A stretch of DNA of 64,000 nucleotides from an uncultured Erythrobacter sp. (GCF_958304185.1 NZ_OY284433.1:434001-498000); one strand, 5' to 3'; counted from the stretch's first letter, positions 18,211-26,588 are shown. The notes: generated from the sequence alone by a model not told the origin. Made by a program: numbers and translations.

Positions 18211-19656
18211 TCAGCCCACCAACTTCGTGAGCCGCTCCCGCACCGCCTCAAGATCAGCCGCGAACAGCGCCGCCTGCTGCGCCTGCGCCTCCCCGTCCAG
18301 CCTGAGCAGGTAGGAGGGGTGCACCGTCACCCACAGCTCGGCCCCGTCATCGAGCATGATCGGAGCGCCGCGCGCCTTGGAGACGCTGACCGTGCGGCCC
18401 AGCATCCCGCGCGCCGCGCTCGCGCCCAGCGCCAGCACGATCCGGGGCTGGACGATCGCGCGCTCGGCTTCGAGCCACCAGCGGCAGGTATCGATCTCCT
18501 TCGCGCCCGGTGACTGGTGCAACCGGTGTTTGCCCTTCCACGTGAACTTGAAATGCTTGACCGCATTGGTGACGTAAGCCGCGCTCCGGTCGATCCCCGC
18601 GCGGGTGAGGTGCTGATCCAGCAACTGCCCCGCCGGGCCGACGAACACGCGGCCTGCCATATCCTCCTGATCGCCGGGCTGTTCGCCGACGATCATCAGG
18701 CGCCCGCCTTGCGGCCCTTCGCCCGTCACTGCGCGGGTGCCGCAGTCGGCGATGGCGCAATCGCGGCAATTCGCCGCCCCCTTCGCCACCTCGGCGAGCG
18801 TTGCGGGACGCACCCGTTCCTCGCGCTCGCCAGCCCTGACCATCGCCGCCTCACGCGCCTGAGCGCCCGCGATGAGCTGCGGGATGAGATCGGCCTCGGG
18901 CAGGTTCTTCCAGTATTTCTTGGGCATTTCAGACAGCATCGCCCCCACCTTCAGCCGCGCCGGATTGAAGATCGAGGCGTAGTAGGACCGCCACAGCACC
19001 TCGACCGGATCGCCGCCTGGCGCATCCTCACGGCGCGCGGGCGGGCCTTCGCGCATCACTGCGCCGTCCCAATGCACGCTGCCGCGCGGGGTCAGGATCG
19101 ACCAGCGCATATTGGCAAAGCGGCGCATGAAGAACGCGGCCTCGGCGCGGACGATGTGGTGATCGGGTTCGAACCAGGCGACGAAATGCGGGACGCCATC
19201 TTCTTCTGTCACCTCGCGAAAGCGGACGAAGGCGTGCATCTTGTGCGCATCGCGGCGCACCGATTTGGCGAGTTCCTCGACCCGGCGTACCTCTTGATCG
19301 GCCTTATCCTCCATCAGGCGGGGATTGCGCTGGAGCCGCCACAACAAGCGGTAGAGCAGCCCGAACCGCGCCGGATCGGAGTGCAGCGCGGCACGGCGGG
19401 CGAGCGTGAGGAAATGCTGGCTCGCTCGCACGGACGGCGCATCGGCGGGCGGTACCGGCAGGCGCTTGTCGCTGCGGGAGGGGCTATCGGCAAACAGATC
19501 GCCTGTCCCACCCGGCTCGATCCACGAGACACGGTCAGGCGGCACATCGCACTGGATCAACCCGCGCGCCCGCTCACGCCAGAAGGCGAAATCGTCGGGC
19601 ACAGGCAGGTGGATGGCGTAATGGCTGCCAAGTGAGACGTTCTGCATCGCTGTCAT
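18211..19656 (-). CDS. DUF4130-UdgX fusion, uracil-DNA-binding protein
   Basis: A 481-residue two-domain protein. Residues 1-250 match the TIGR03915/DUF4130 family, which travels with the radical SAM protein encoded just upstream. Residues 280-481 are a UdgX-type uracil-DNA glycosylase domain with GEQPGDQED (active-site loop), VTNAVKHFKF and VTVHPSYLLR. The UdgX-specific loop KRRIH appears here as KHRLH before QSPG and keeps the final histidine, which in UdgX attacks the uracil site and cross-links to DNA. GGAGG lies seven bases before ATG 19656. It is followed at once by dnaE2. Confidence 0.88.
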   Translation of the reverse strand: MTAMQNVSLGSHYAIHLPVPDDFAFWRERARGLIQCDVPPDRVSWIEPGGTGDLFADSPSRSDKRLPVPPADAPSVRASQHFLTLARRAALHSDPARFGLLYRLLWRLQRNPRLMEDKADQEVRRVEELAKSVRRDAHKMHAFVRFREVTEEDGVPHFVAWFEPDHHIVRAEAAFFMRRFANMRWSILTPRGSVHWDGAVMREGPPARREDAPGGDPVEVLWRSYYASIFNPARLKVGAMLSEMPKKYWKNLPEADLIPQLIAGAQAREAAMVRAGEREERVRPATLAEVAKGAANCRDCAIADCGTRAVTGEGPQGGRLMIVGEQPGDQEDMAGRVFVGPAGQLLDQHLTRAGIDRSAAYVTNAVKHFKFTWKGKHRLHQSPGAKEIDTCRWWLEAERAIVQPRIVLALGASAARGMLGRTVSVSKARGAPIMLDDGAELWVTVHPSYLLRLDGEAQAQQAALFAADLEAVRERLTKLVG

Positions 19657-19674
19657 GCGCGCGCCCTCCGAAGA

Positions 19675-19820
19675 GGTTCACGCAGAGGCCGCAGAGGAGC
19701 AGAGAGCGCGGAGAGACCATCGTGCCGCGCAGCGGCCTCCAAATCCTTCTCACACAATCTGCGGCTTTGTCGCGTAACCTTCTCTGCGGTCTCTGCTCCT
19801 CTGCGGCCTCTGCGTGAACC
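19675..19820. repeat. Palindromic repeat, family A, intergenic
   Basis: The left arm starts GGTTCACGCAGAGGCCGCAG (19675-19714). The right arm, ending CTCTGCGGCCTCTGCGTGAACC at 19820, is nearly its exact inverse. The 40-base stems enclose a 66-base centre. It fills the gap between the radical SAM gene and the udgX fusion gene and shares arm sequence with the copy inside dnaE2. The RNA would form a long hairpin that could affect udgX-dnaE2 expression. Confidence 0.88.
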
Positions 19821-19828
19821 AATCCCCA

Positions 19829-21067
19829 TCAGAACAGCTCCAACTGTTCCGACTTCGGCGCAAGCAGGCGGCGCAGGTCGGCGCGGTCGGTCAATAGCGT
19901 GGGCCGCCAGTCGAGCGCGCAGATGAAGGGCCGCACCTTGGCGATCGATGCGGTCAGCCGTGCCACATCATCCAAGCGCAACGTCCGGTGCCGCCGCGCC
20001 GCGATGATCCGCGCCACCGCCGTCGTCCCCAGCCCCGGCACCCGCAGCAATTGTTCTTTCGCGGCGCGGTTCACATCAACCGGGAAGCTTGCCCGAAACT
20101 TCAGCGCCCAGGCGAGCTTCGGGTCGATATCGAGCGGCAGGTTACCATCCGCCTCGGTCGCATCGGCAACTTCTCCCGGCGCAAAGCCGTAGAACCGCAT
20201 CAGCCAATCGGACTGATACAGGCGGTGTTCGCGCAGCAAGGGCGGGCGCTTCAGCGGCAACACCGCGCTCGCATCGGGGATCGGCGAGAACGCGCTGTAA
20301 TAGACCCGCCTCAGCCCGAAGCTGCCATAGAGGCGGCTCGCCTTGCCGATGATCGCGGTGTCATTGGCACCGTCCGCGCCGACGATCATCTGGGTCGACT
20401 GGCCCGCCGGGGCAAACCGCGGTGCGTGGCGGAAGCGTTTGCGTTCGTCCTTGGCCTCGATAATCCGCGCCTTGGTGCGGCCCATCGCGCCTTCGATCTG
20501 GGCTTCGTCCTTGTCGGGCGCGAGCCGCGTCAGCCCTGCCCGCGTCGGCAGTTCGACATTGATCGACACGCGGTCGGCATAGAGCCCGGCCTGATGGATC
20601 ACCTCGGCGTCCGCCTCAGGGATGGTCTTCAAGTGGATATAGCCGCGAAAATCGTGCTCCTCACGCAGGATGCGGGCGACTTCGACCAGCTGCTCCATCG
20701 TGTGATTGGCGCTGCGCACGATGCCGGAGGACAGGAACAGCCCCTCGATATAATTGCGGCGGTAGAAATTGAGTGTGAGGTCAACCACCTCCTGCGGGGT
20801 AAACCGCGCTCGGGCCACGTTCGAGCTCTTGCGGTTGATGCAGTAGTGGCAATCGAAGATGCAGTGATTGGTCAGCAGGATCTTGAGCAGCGAGATACAC
20901 CGCCCGTCCGGCGCATAGGCGTGGCAGATGCCCATTCCCTCGGTCGAGCCCACCCCCTTCCCGCCCAGCGAGTTCTTCTTCGCCGTGCCGGATGACGCGC
21001 AGGACGCATCATACTTCGCCGCATCGGCGAGGATTTCGAGTTTCTGGCGGAGGGTCTGCTGAGCCAT
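19829..21067 (-). CDS. Putative DNA modification/repair radical SAM protein
   Basis: A protein of about 412 residues of the TIGR03916 family, radical SAM enzymes suspected of acting on DNA. The 4Fe-4S motif C-x3-C-x2-C is CIFDCHYC. A helix-hairpin-helix near the C-terminus, LLRVPGLGTTAVARIIAARR, suggests DNA binding. The ATG at 21067 is preferred to an in-frame GTG at 21082. A LexA-type box at 21092-21106 lies just upstream. The next gene on the strand is the DUF4130-UdgX fusion, its usual partner, followed by dnaE2. The reaction is not known; a role in damage repair is inferred. Confidence 0.85.
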   Translation of the reverse strand: MAQQTLRQKLEILADAAKYDASCASSGTAKKNSLGGKGVGSTEGMGICHAYAPDGRCISLLKILLTNHCIFDCHYCINRKSSNVARARFTPQEVVDLTLNFYRRNYIEGLFLSSGIVRSANHTMEQLVEVARILREEHDFRGYIHLKTIPEADAEVIHQAGLYADRVSINVELPTRAGLTRLAPDKDEAQIEGAMGRTKARIIEAKDERKRFRHAPRFAPAGQSTQMIVGADGANDTAIIGKASRLYGSFGLRRVYYSAFSPIPDASAVLPLKRPPLLREHRLYQSDWLMRFYGFAPGEVADATEADGNLPLDIDPKLAWALKFRASFPVDVNRAAKEQLLRVPGLGTTAVARIIAARRHRTLRLDDVARLTASIAKVRPFICALDWRPTLLTDRADLRRLLAPKSEQLELF

Positions 21068-21091
21068 CGGAACGGGGAACACCTTTCAAGC

Positions 21092-21106
21092 GTTCCTTAT
21101 ATGTTC
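21092..21106 (-). promoter_or_regulatory. LexA (SOS) box before the radical SAM gene
   Basis: GTTC-CTTATAT-GTTC matches the alphaproteobacterial LexA site GTTC-N7-GTTC exactly. It lies 25 bases upstream of the chosen start and implies induction of the radical SAM-udgX-dnaE2 row by DNA damage. Confidence 0.82.
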
Positions 21107-21146
21107 CCACTGCTCCATCGCCAAATGCAAAGGTTGCAAGCGCCTG

Positions 21147-21479
21147 TCAGACGATGCGGCGCAGCCTCGGGCCTGTGTCGTGGCTGTCCTGCTGATCGCA
21201 CAGATAGTCGATCACAGCGGGGTGCATCGCTCCTTCGAAAGCAACACCGGCGACTTGCCCTTCAATCCAGGCGATCGTGCCGAGCGGGGCGTTGATGCCA
21301 TTGACCTTCATCGTCACCCTATTGCCGACTTCGGCAAACCCGGCCTTTGCGCGGATTTTGCAGCCTCCCTCGGAAATATCGATCAGATCGACAAACACCA
21401 CACGCGAGCGCACCCGGCTTTTCACCGTGAGGCTCATCGGCCGCCGTTCGGACGCGCGCGTGATCGAATGGAGGTTCAT
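21147..21479 (-). CDS. PilZ domain protein
   Basis: A single-domain PilZ protein of 110 residues. PilZ domains bind cyclic di-GMP through an R-x3-R motif and D/N-x-S-x2-G; here ERRPMSLTVKSRVRS and DLIDISEGGCKI are visible. The first motif is less canonical (RASERRPM), so nucleotide binding is likely but not certain. The start MNLHSIT at 21479 gives a normal length. It lies between imuB and the LexA box of the radical SAM gene; nothing suggests that it is part of the damage response. Confidence 0.8.
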   Translation of the reverse strand: MNLHSITRASERRPMSLTVKSRVRSRVVFVDLIDISEGGCKIRAKAGFAEVGNRVTMKVNGINAPLGTIAWIEGQVAGVAFEGAMHPAVIDYLCDQQDSHDTGPRLRRIV

Positions 21480-21532
21480 GGGCGAAGCTTCGCACAAATC
21501 TGTAAAGGAAACCTGAGCAAGCCGGTAAGCGA

Positions 21533-23134
21533 TTAGGCATAGAGCCCTTGCAGGAACCAGTCGGGCACCCCGCCCCGCCCGTCTCCAAGGGTTCCCTGAC
21601 GGTAGATCCAGTACCGCCGCCCCGCCTCATCCTCGATCCGGTAATAGTCGCGCAGGCGTGCGGTCGATCGTTCGCGCCACCATTCGGGTGCGATCCGCTC
21701 CGGCCCCTCGACGCGGCAGACCTCGCGCACATTCCCGCGCCAGCGGAACCGCTGCGGCACGCCATCGGGCGAGGCATAGAGCACTGCGATCAGCTCGGCC
21801 CGGTCGAGCAGTTTCAGCGGGCGGGCGTGGAAGGCAAGCGCGCCTTGCGAGGGCGGCACCGGGGCGAGCGGCGGCTGCCAGCTTTGCGCGCGTTCGGGGA
21901 TGTGGCTGGCGCGGGCGACCGGGCGGGTGACCGCCTTGGCTCCCAAGCGCACGGTTAGCCGGTCGATGCAGGCGGCAAGTGCAGTGCCGTGGTCTTCGGC
22001 CGCCGCATCGAGATCGGCTTGGCTGAGGCTGAGCGGTTCGCTCCAGCTGGCGCGCAGTTGCACCGCCTCGATCCCGAACCCGGCCTCGACATCATCGAGC
22101 CGGGCGGCAAACAGCCGGGTGATATGGCTCGCCTCGCGCGTGGCGGCGGCGAGTTCGATGCGGCGCGATAACACTTCGCCATCGACCCGCCACAGCGCCA
22201 GTTCAAGCCGCCGCGCGCCCTCGCCCCGCGCTTCAAGCGCGCGCACCATGTCAGCGGCGAGGTCTTCCACCACCCGGTCGAGCAGGTTGCGGTGACGCAG
22301 CGGCTCCATCAACCGGCGCTGCACCAAGGGCATAGGCCGCTCGATCACCGGCAGCAGCGGTTCTGGCACGCGGCCCAGCAATTGGTCGAGCCGCAGGAGC
22401 GGATTGGCGGCGGGGGAGCGGTGATTGCGGAACCGGCGGCGCAGGGCATCGCGCGCAGCGGCCTCCTGCCCCGGATCCTCGCCCGCGCCGCTCACCCCTG
22501 CAAGCTCGCCGAGCCGCTTGATCCCGAGCCGGCGCAGCACGGTCAGCACGTCGTCATCGAGCCTGAGCGCGGCGACTGGAAGATCGCCGAGCTGACGGAG
22601 CATATGATCCTCCCCTTGCAGGGGAGGAATGATCGCACGCGGCCGGGCGTAATGCGAAAGCGCCCACGCCGCCCCCGCCGTCGGCGCGAGCGCGGCGCGC
22701 GCTGTCAGCCCGCGCGCTGCGAAAGCCCGCATGACATCGGCGAGCAGCGCCTCCTCCCCCCCGAACAGATGGGCGGCTCCGGTGACATCGACCAGCAGGC
22801 CATCGGGCGGATCAAGCGCGCTCCACGGCCCCCAGCGCTGCGCCCACAGGGCGAGCTTCTCCAGCGCCGCGAGATCGCCTGCCGGATCGCCCGGCACCGC
22901 GACCAGATCAGGGCAGAGCGCGCGCGCATCCGCCAGCAACATCCCCACCCGCGCACCCGCCGCGAGCCCCGCATCATTGGCAGCGGTGATGCGCGGGCCA
23001 TGCGCGCTTTCGAGGATCAGCGCGGTGGGCGCGGCATCCGCGGCGGCCTGCGCCTCAGGCGCGTGCGCGCGCCGCCAGCGATCGACCGACAGTCGGGCGA
23101 GCCAGATGGAGAGGATCCGGCGCGGCGGCGACAT
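21533..23134 (-). CDS. imuB: Mutasome accessory protein ImuB (Y-family polymerase-like)
   Basis: A 533-residue Y-family-like protein that bridges ImuA, DnaE2 and the beta clamp in translesion synthesis. The start MSPPRRILSIWLARLSVDRW is chosen because it is the usual N-terminus; earlier in-frame codons lie deep inside imuA. ImuB proteins lack part of the catalytic acid set and are not active polymerases. The sequence LLVDVTGAAHLFGGEEALL replaces the usual SIDE-type motif. GIKRLGELAG is a helix-hairpin-helix segment. A tiny hairpin repeat (22609-22627) is translated in it as PPLQGE. It overlaps imuA by about 80 bases. Confidence 0.9.
   Translation of the reverse strand: MSPPRRILSIWLARLSVDRWRRAHAPEAQAAADAAPTALILESAHGPRITAANDAGLAAGARVGMLLADARALCPDLVAVPGDPAGDLAALEKLALWAQRWGPWSALDPPDGLLVDVTGAAHLFGGEEALLADVMRAFAARGLTARAALAPTAGAAWALSHYARPRAIIPPLQGEDHMLRQLGDLPVAALRLDDDVLTVLRRLGIKRLGELAGVSGAGEDPGQEAAARDALRRRFRNHRSPAANPLLRLDQLLGRVPEPLLPVIERPMPLVQRRLMEPLRHRNLLDRVVEDLAADMVRALEARGEGARRLELALWRVDGEVLSRRIELAAATREASHITRLFAARLDDVEAGFGIEAVQLRASWSEPLSLSQADLDAAAEDHGTALAACIDRLTVRLGAKAVTRPVARASHIPERAQSWQPPLAPVPPSQGALAFHARPLKLLDRAELIAVLYASPDGVPQRFRWRGNVREVCRVEGPERIAPEWWRERSTARLRDYYRIEDEAGRRYWIYRQGTLGDGRGGVPDWFLQGLYA
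22609..22627. repeat. Small palindrome inside imuB
   Basis: CCTCCCC-TTGCA-GGGGAGG is a near-perfect hairpin related in core to the intergenic repeat at 56954-56996. It is read in the imuB frame as PPLQGE. Confidence 0.5.
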
Positions 23135-23849
23135 CGGTGTCAGGATCGGAGCGGAGGCGCAGGGTTCCAGTGTCATCGCAAAGCATCCATTCGCCCGGCG
23201 CATGGGCGCGCGCGCGGAATAGTTCGGCATGCCAGCTGGCAGCGCCGGGGGCGGCAGGGTTCCAGCGCGGCGGCGAGGACGGCGCGGCGCGGGCCTGCCA
23301 GCGCATCCGGGCCGAGGAAAGGTCGCGCTCGGCATCGAGCCGCACCAGCCACAATCGCACCCTGTGCCGTTCCGCCGTGAGGCTCAACCGGCGCGAGGCG
23401 GTGAAGCTGAGCGCACGCGGATTGCCCGCGATCTCCCCGATCACACAGGCGAGATCGCGGCACTTCAGCCCCTCCTCCAGCGCGAACAACGCGTCCTCTG
23501 GCGTGGCGGCGGCGACATGGATCAGGCGGCGGCGCAGATCAGGCGGCAGGCCAGCAAGACAGGGCCGCCCGCCCAAGCGGATCGCCGCACGATCCTGCAC
23601 CCACAGCACCTGGCGCGTATCCTCGACCGCCCCATCTGCTGCGTTTGACGTCAAGGCGTCACGCGCCAAAGCCAGCGCCAGCCCCGCCCCGCTCGCCTCA
23701 CTGGCGGACGCGAAGATTTCGGAGTGGAACGGGTGATCCGCCAACCCCGGCCGCCACCGCGCTTCGGGCGTAGATACGGCGGCAGCGCGAGACAGCACGC
23801 GCGAGGGTGACGGTTTGGAGGGCACAAAGGGCATAAGCGAACGACTCAT
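23055..23849 (-). CDS. imuA: Mutasome accessory protein ImuA
   Basis: A 264-residue RecA-like protein of the imuA-imuB-dnaE2 mutasome. It retains the RecA-like core with little motif conservation: LALALARDALTSN, VLWVQDRAAIRLGGRPC and RLRLWLVRLDAERDLSSARM. ImuA interacts with ImuB and RecA in damage-induced mutagenesis. The ATG at 23849 is 3 bases from a LexA box, so the transcript may have a very short or no leader. An internal ATG at 23834 (MPFVPS) is an alternative start. Its 3' end overlaps imuB. Confidence 0.88.
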   Translation of the reverse strand: MSRSLMPFVPSKPSPSRVLSRAAAVSTPEARWRPGLADHPFHSEIFASASEASGAGLALALARDALTSNAADGAVEDTRQVLWVQDRAAIRLGGRPCLAGLPPDLRRRLIHVAAATPEDALFALEEGLKCRDLACVIGEIAGNPRALSFTASRRLSLTAERHRVRLWLVRLDAERDLSSARMRWQARAAPSSPPRWNPAAPGAASWHAELFRARAHAPGEWMLCDDTGTLRLRSDPDTDVAAAPDPLHLARPTVGRSLAARARA

Positions 23850-23851
23850 AT

Positions 23852-23866
23852 GTTCGCTTTATGTTC
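23852..23866 (-). promoter_or_regulatory. LexA (SOS) box before imuA
   Basis: GTTC-GCTTTAT-GTTC is an exact GTTC-N7-GTTC site touching the imuA start. It is closely similar to the box before the radical SAM gene and indicates co-induction. Confidence 0.85.
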
Positions 23867-23886
23867 CAACATTCGTCCGCTTGCAA

Positions 23887-23925
23887 TGAAAAGGGCGCGG
23901 GAAGCTGTGTGCTCCCCGCGCCCTT
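23887..23925 (-). terminator. Rho-independent terminator after the APC permease
   Basis: On the minus strand the 11-bp stem AAGGGCGCGGG/CCCGCGCCCTT is followed by a TTTTC run. It lies 22 bases after the permease stop and shields imuA from read-through. Confidence 0.8.
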
Positions 23926-23946
23926 CGATTTGCGTCTCAGTGAGAC

Positions 23947-25524
23947 TTAGTCGTCAACCACCGGCCCCGGAAACTCGCCCATGTCGGGCGCAGGGTCCTG
24001 CCACTCGCCATGCTGGAGGTTGGAATGCGAGAGGCCGTAAAGGAAATACAGCGCGATCATCCCAGCCATGAACCAAGCGAAGAAGATCAGCACGCTCGGC
24101 GGCACGGTGTAGATCAGGTACGCACACGACAGGATGCCCAGCACCGGGGTAACCGGATAGAACGGCACCTTGAACCCGCGCGGCAGTTCCGGCGCATTGC
24201 GGCGCAGGTAGATTACCGACAGGCAGACGATGGCGAAGGCCGCCAGCGTGCCGACCGAGGTCATGTCACCCAGCACGTTGATGTCGAAGAAGCCCGCAGC
24301 CACAGCCGTGATGATCCCGACCAGCGCTGTATTCACATAGGGCGTCTGATACTTCGGGTGCACCTTGCTGAACACCTTGGGCAGCAGGCCGTCACGCGCC
24401 ATGGTGTAGAAGATGCGCGTCTGCGCATACATCAGCACCAACACCACCGAGGTCAGACCGATGATCGCACCGACCTTGATGATCTTGGCCAGCCAGCCCC
24501 ACTGCGGGCCGAAATTGTCGACCACCACGGCAACCGGATCGGGAACGTTGAGCGTGCCATAGGGCACCAGCAGCGTCATGATCGCGGCCACGAGCATATA
24601 AATGACCGTGCAGACAATCAGCGAGCCCAGAATGCCGAACGGCATGTCCTTGGCCGGGTCCTTGGCTTCCTGCCCGGCGGTCGAGACTGCCTCGAACCCA
24701 ATGTAAGCGAAGAACACGATAGAAGCGGCACGCATGATACCGTCGACCCCGAAGGCCCCTTCGCCATTATTGGCCGCAGGGTCATATTCAGGAATGAACG
24801 GCACCCAGTTGGTCGCCATCAGCTCGCCGAGGTTGGAAAGCACGATCAGCCCGCCAACCGCGATGAAGGCCACCAGCACGCTGACCTTGATGCCGACAAT
24901 CACATTGTTGACCTTGGCCGATTCCGACACGCCAAGCATCAGCAGGCCCGACAGCGCGATACAGATCAGGAAGGCCGGCAGATTGAAGATGGTCGTGACC
25001 GTCTGGCCATCGACAATCACCGGCGCGCCATCCTGCATCAGCGTCATGCCCGCAGGCCCGGTAAATTGTGGCGGTATCACAAGACCGAAGTCCGCCAGCA
25101 GGCTGACCACATAGCCACCCCAGCCCACAGCGACCACCGAAGCAGCCAAGCCATATTCCAGCAGCAGCAGCGCACCCATGATCCAGGCGACGAACTCACC
25201 CAGCGTGGTGTAGCTGTAAGTATAGGCCGAGCCGGAGACTGGCAGTGTAGAGCTGAGCTCGGCATAGCACAGCCCGGCAAAGGCGCAGACAATGCCCGCC
25301 ACCACGAAGGACAGCATCACAGCCGGCCCCGCATGGAGCGCCGCCGCACTGCCGGTGCGCACAAAAATGCCCGCCCCGATGATGCAGCCAACGCCCAGCA
25401 GCAGCAGGTTCCACTTGCCGAGCGTGCGCTTCAGCTCGCTGGTCTGGGTTTCACGCTGGACCTGCGCAATCGATTTGCGCGCGAACATCCGCTGAAAAAC
25501 GGTTCCTCTGGGTGCACTCGCCAT
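23947..25524 (-). CDS. APC family amino acid permease
   Basis: A 525-residue inner-membrane transporter with about 12 membrane helices, of the cationic amino acid transporter-like branch of the APC superfamily. The first helix has the conserved GVGCIIGAGIFVRTG, and helix 6 has FFAYIGFEAVSTAGQE. The ATG at 25524 (MASAPRG) has an AGGGGGG Shine-Dalgarno ten bases upstream; the longer frame at 25557 lacks one. It is divergent from panB. The substrate cannot be assigned from sequence. Confidence 0.88.
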   Translation of the reverse strand: MASAPRGTVFQRMFARKSIAQVQRETQTSELKRTLGKWNLLLLGVGCIIGAGIFVRTGSAAALHAGPAVMLSFVVAGIVCAFAGLCYAELSSTLPVSGSAYTYSYTTLGEFVAWIMGALLLLEYGLAASVVAVGWGGYVVSLLADFGLVIPPQFTGPAGMTLMQDGAPVIVDGQTVTTIFNLPAFLICIALSGLLMLGVSESAKVNNVIVGIKVSVLVAFIAVGGLIVLSNLGELMATNWVPFIPEYDPAANNGEGAFGVDGIMRAASIVFFAYIGFEAVSTAGQEAKDPAKDMPFGILGSLIVCTVIYMLVAAIMTLLVPYGTLNVPDPVAVVVDNFGPQWGWLAKIIKVGAIIGLTSVVLVLMYAQTRIFYTMARDGLLPKVFSKVHPKYQTPYVNTALVGIITAVAAGFFDINVLGDMTSVGTLAAFAIVCLSVIYLRRNAPELPRGFKVPFYPVTPVLGILSCAYLIYTVPPSVLIFFAWFMAGMIALYFLYGLSHSNLQHGEWQDPAPDMGEFPGPVVDD

Positions 25525-25715
25525 TAGCAATCCCCCCTGAGCGCCTGAACGGCGCACGGCTTAATCCGGTCAAGAAACATCTGGAATAGGTCTCCCACTG
25601 ATCGCAAGCAGATCCCCCGCGCGATCGAATGGACGTAACGCTAGCGCAACAGGCTCGCAACACAAGCCGAAAGAGCGGGTTTCCCCCGGTGCGCGCACAC
25701 GCTACACCGCCTGCC

Positions 25716-26588
25716 ATGTCCACGACCTTCCAGCTCGACACCAGCACAAGCCGCGCCAACCCCACCCCGCAGGTGATGAAGCGGCTGACCGTGCCCGCCA
25801 TTCGTGCGCGCAAGAAGGACGGTGTCACCGCCACTCCGCTGGTGATGCTGACGGCCTATACCGCGCGTCAGGCACAGCTGCTCGACGCGCATTGCGATAT
25901 CCTGCTGGTTGGGGACTCGCTCGGCCAGGTGATCTACGGCCTGCCTTCCACCGTTCCAGTGACGCTGGAGATGATGGCCAATCATGGCGCAGCCGTTGTC
26001 CGCGGGTCGTATCATTCGGTCGTGGTCGTCGACATGCCGTTCGGTTCCTACGAGGCATCGCCCGAGCAGGCGTTCGTAAGCGCCGCGTTCCTGCTGAAGC
26101 AAACGGGGGCTGCCGCGGTGAAGCTGGAAGGCGGGGCGGTGATGGCGCCGACGGTCGCGTTCCTGAGCCAGCGCGGGATTCCGGTAATGGGCCATGTCGG
26201 CCTTACCCCGCAGGCAGTCAACGTGCTCGGCGGCTATGGCGCGCGCGGGCGTTCGGATGCCGAGGCCGAGAAGATCGTCTCTGATGCCAAGGCGCTGGAT
26301 GAAGCGGGTGCCTTCGCCATCGTGATCGAAGGCGTGGTCGAGCCGATCGCGATTGCGGCCACACAGGCCGTCACCTGCCCCACCATCGGCATCGGTGCTT
26401 CGGCCCAATGTGATGGGCAAGTGCTCGTCACCGAAGACATGCTCGGCATGTTCGAGCGGGTGCCGCGCTTTGTGAAGCGGTATGAGGACATTGCAGGCGT
26501 GATTGACCGCACCGTCGCCCGCTATGCCGAGGAAGTGCGCAGCCGCGCTTTCCCGACCGAAGATCAAACTTACCAGCCCAAGACCTAA
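25716..26588 (+). CDS. panB: 3-methyl-2-oxobutanoate hydroxymethyltransferase
   Basis: Transfers a hydroxymethyl group from methylene-tetrahydrofolate to 2-oxoisovalerate, the first step of pantothenate synthesis. Length is 290 residues. MLTAYTARQAQLLDAH, LLVGDSLGQVIYGLPSTVPVT with the metal and substrate loop, KLEGG and GHVGLTPQAVN are all typical PanB signatures. The ATG at 25716 is chosen over an upstream codon at 25629. The N-terminal tail of about 20 residues is longer than in E. coli. It ends overlapping the convergent transporter gene by four bases. Confidence 0.95.
   Translation: MSTTFQLDTSTSRANPTPQVMKRLTVPAIRARKKDGVTATPLVMLTAYTARQAQLLDAHCDILLVGDSLGQVIYGLPSTVPVTLEMMANHGAAVVRGSYHSVVVVDMPFGSYEASPEQAFVSAAFLLKQTGAAAVKLEGGAVMAPTVAFLSQRGIPVMGHVGLTPQAVNVLGGYGARGRSDAEAEKIVSDAKALDEAGAFAIVIEGVVEPIAIAATQAVTCPTIGIGASAQCDGQVLVTEDMLGMFERVPRFVKRYEDIAGVIDRTVARYAEEVRSRAFPTEDQTYQPKT

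Noticed and set aside
22292-23380. A 362-codon plus-strand frame opposite imuB
   Set aside because: Arginine-rich antisense frame with no domain; imuB on the other strand has clear family features.
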